Shown piece after piece: positions 63,146 through 64,000 of a stretch of 64,000 bases of DNA. The notes beneath the pieces were generated by a model that was not told the origin of the DNA, made no database searches, and worked only from the letters and a program-made list of their open reading frames with translations. The translations under genes and the position numbers were made by a program. Each line of letters begins with the position of its first letter. Within the stretch, counting starts at the first letter, position 1. Source of the DNA: an uncultured bacterium (GTDB lineage Bacteria; Bacteroidota; Bacteroidia; Chitinophagales; Chitinophagaceae). The DNA lies in assembly GCA_903920455.1 (NCBI GenBank), contig CAIXLY010000007.1, positions 87,190 through 151,189 of the forward strand, written 5' to 3'.

Positions 63146-64000
63146 ATGTTTGATAAAATTTACCAATACAATTTTCCAACGACCATCAGATTTGGTGCAG
63201 GTGTAGTACATGAATTGGGAGACTACCTGGAGAATAACAAATTGAATAGCCCACTTATTGTTACAGATCCGGTGGTTGCAGAGCTTGGATTTTTTAAAGC
63301 AATTATAGCAGAACTTAAGAAACATCATATCGGCGTAGAGGTATTCTCTGACATCCACAAAAATCCGGTAAAATCTGATGTGTATAAGGGTACTGATGCC
63401 TACGATATCACAAAGCGCGATAGCGTCATTGGAATTGGCGGTGGTGCAGCACTTGACGTTGCACGTGCTATTGTTTTAAGGGTGAACCACAGAGAAGACC
63501 TATTCAAATACGATGATCTGATTGGTGGAGATGTGTATGTAACAAACGATGTTCCCCATTTCATCACCATACCAACAACAGCAGGAACTGGAAGTGAAGT
63601 CGGACGAAGCGCTATTATTGCAGATGATGAAACCCACCAAAAGAAAATATTGTTTTCGCCTAAGCTTTTGGCAAAAATAATTTTTGCAGACCCCATCCTC
63701 ACCATGGAACTCCCCCCTGCTGTAACCGCTGCTACAGGAATGGATGCCCTTACCCATAACCTTGAAGCATACATCGCAAAAATGGAACACCCCCTTTGCG
63801 AAGGGATTGCACTTGAGGGCATATCATTAATAGGAAATGCAATAGTGAAGGCAGTAAACAAGCCAGATATAGAATCAAGAAGTAAAATGCTGATTGCATC
63901 ACTCATGGGTGCAATAGCCTTTCAAAAAGGACTGGGCGTGGTTCATTCACTCGCACATCCACTCTCCTCTTTACTTGATACACACCACGGTCTGGCGAAC
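63146..64000 (+). CDS. Iron-containing alcohol dehydrogenase (cut by window end)
   Basis: The first 285 codons of a group III Fe-dependent ADH; the C-terminal ~100 residues lie beyond the window. NAD(P)-binding VIGIGGGAALDVARAI, then IPTTAGTGSE are visible. All four expected iron ligands are present: Asp and His in MDALTHNLEAY, the His in GVVHSLAHPL, and the second His in DTHHGLAN. By position, 16 bases after the ligase gene, it would oxidise the hydroxyl of gamma-glutamylethanolamide to an aldehyde. An aldehyde dehydrogenase and a gamma-glutamyl hydrolase would be expected next, outside the window. Confidence 0.88.
   Translation, partial: MFDKIYQYNFPTTIRFGAGVVHELGDYLENNKLNSPLIVTDPVVAELGFFKAIIAELKKHHIGVEVFSDIHKNPVKSDVYKGTDAYDITKRDSVIGIGGGAALDVARAIVLRVNHREDLFKYDDLIGGDVYVTNDVPHFITIPTTAGTGSEVGRSAIIADDETHQKKILFSPKLLAKIIFADPILTMELPPAVTAATGMDALTHNLEAYIAKMEHPLCEGIALEGISLIGNAIVKAVNKPDIESRSKMLIASLMGAIAFQKGLGVVHSLAHPLSSLLDTHHGLAN

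Overview
The window looks like a chromosomal segment of a Gram-negative Bacteroidota, most plausibly Chitinophagaceae-like. The evidence is A+T-rich DNA, repeated TAnnTTTG-type -7 promoter boxes upstream of genes and tRNAs, many lipoproteins with SxC lipoboxes, a TamB-type giant protein, bifunctional RibBA, a GlcN6P deaminase fused to a PIG-L domain, and abundant glycoside hydrolases. The family-level assignment is inference. No insertion sequence, integrase, CRISPR array or rRNA operon was seen.

Region 1 (1-7.7 kb) holds housekeeping and single genes: a DbpA-like DEAD-box helicase, an FMN alpha-hydroxy-acid oxidase, an orphan sensor kinase, a GT2 glycosyltransferase, a small membrane protein, tRNA-Gly(GCC), tRNA-Leu(UAA) and a SOUL protein. 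Region 2 (7.7-18.7 kb) has a minus-strand operon of a secreted PIG-L protein, two membrane micro-proteins (51 and 34 aa) and a sodium/solute symporter. Divergent from it are gamma-glutamyltransferase and a 1,578-residue TamB-like protein. Region 3 (18.8-28.7 kb) carries ribBA, truB, a glutaminyl cyclase-like lipoprotein, the nagB/PIG-L fusion, a fatty-acid desaturase, tRNA-Arg(ACG), an MHS-type transporter, a VanX-like dipeptidase and proline dehydrogenase. Region 4 (28.7-34.4 kb) carries a methyltransferase, a DAG-kinase-like lipid kinase in tandem with an LtaS/OpgB-like phosphoglycerol transferase, and a second, convergent paralogue.

Region 5 (34.5-58.5 kb) is a glycan-degradation island. 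It opens with a truncated GH51-like remnant, a TIM-barrel protein, a 23S-type pseudouridine synthase, GH29 fucosidase and an acyltransferase. The core is a tight ten-gene minus-strand operon, 55.7 to 39.4 kb: GH63-like, GH20, GH2, six-hairpin protein, IlvD-type dehydratase, SDR dehydrogenase, SMP-30 lactonase, exported TIM-barrel isomerase, propeller/HEAT/cytochrome c protein, and GH31. A divergent pair, GH43-like propeller and sulfatase, flanks it. Read together, the exo-acting hydrolases release fucose, hexosamine and other sugars, and the dehydrogenase-lactonase-dehydratase trio could oxidise one of them to a 2-keto-3-deoxy acid. No SusC/SusD pair, regulator or KDG-type aldolase is present in the window.

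Region 6 (58.6-64 kb) has a two-FAS1 lipoprotein, a PepSY-like secreted protein, and the start of an apparent ethanolamine operon: ethanolamine-type permease, glutamine-synthetase-like ligase, and an iron-dependent alcohol dehydrogenase cut by the window edge. This fits a gamma-glutamylated ethanolamine route.
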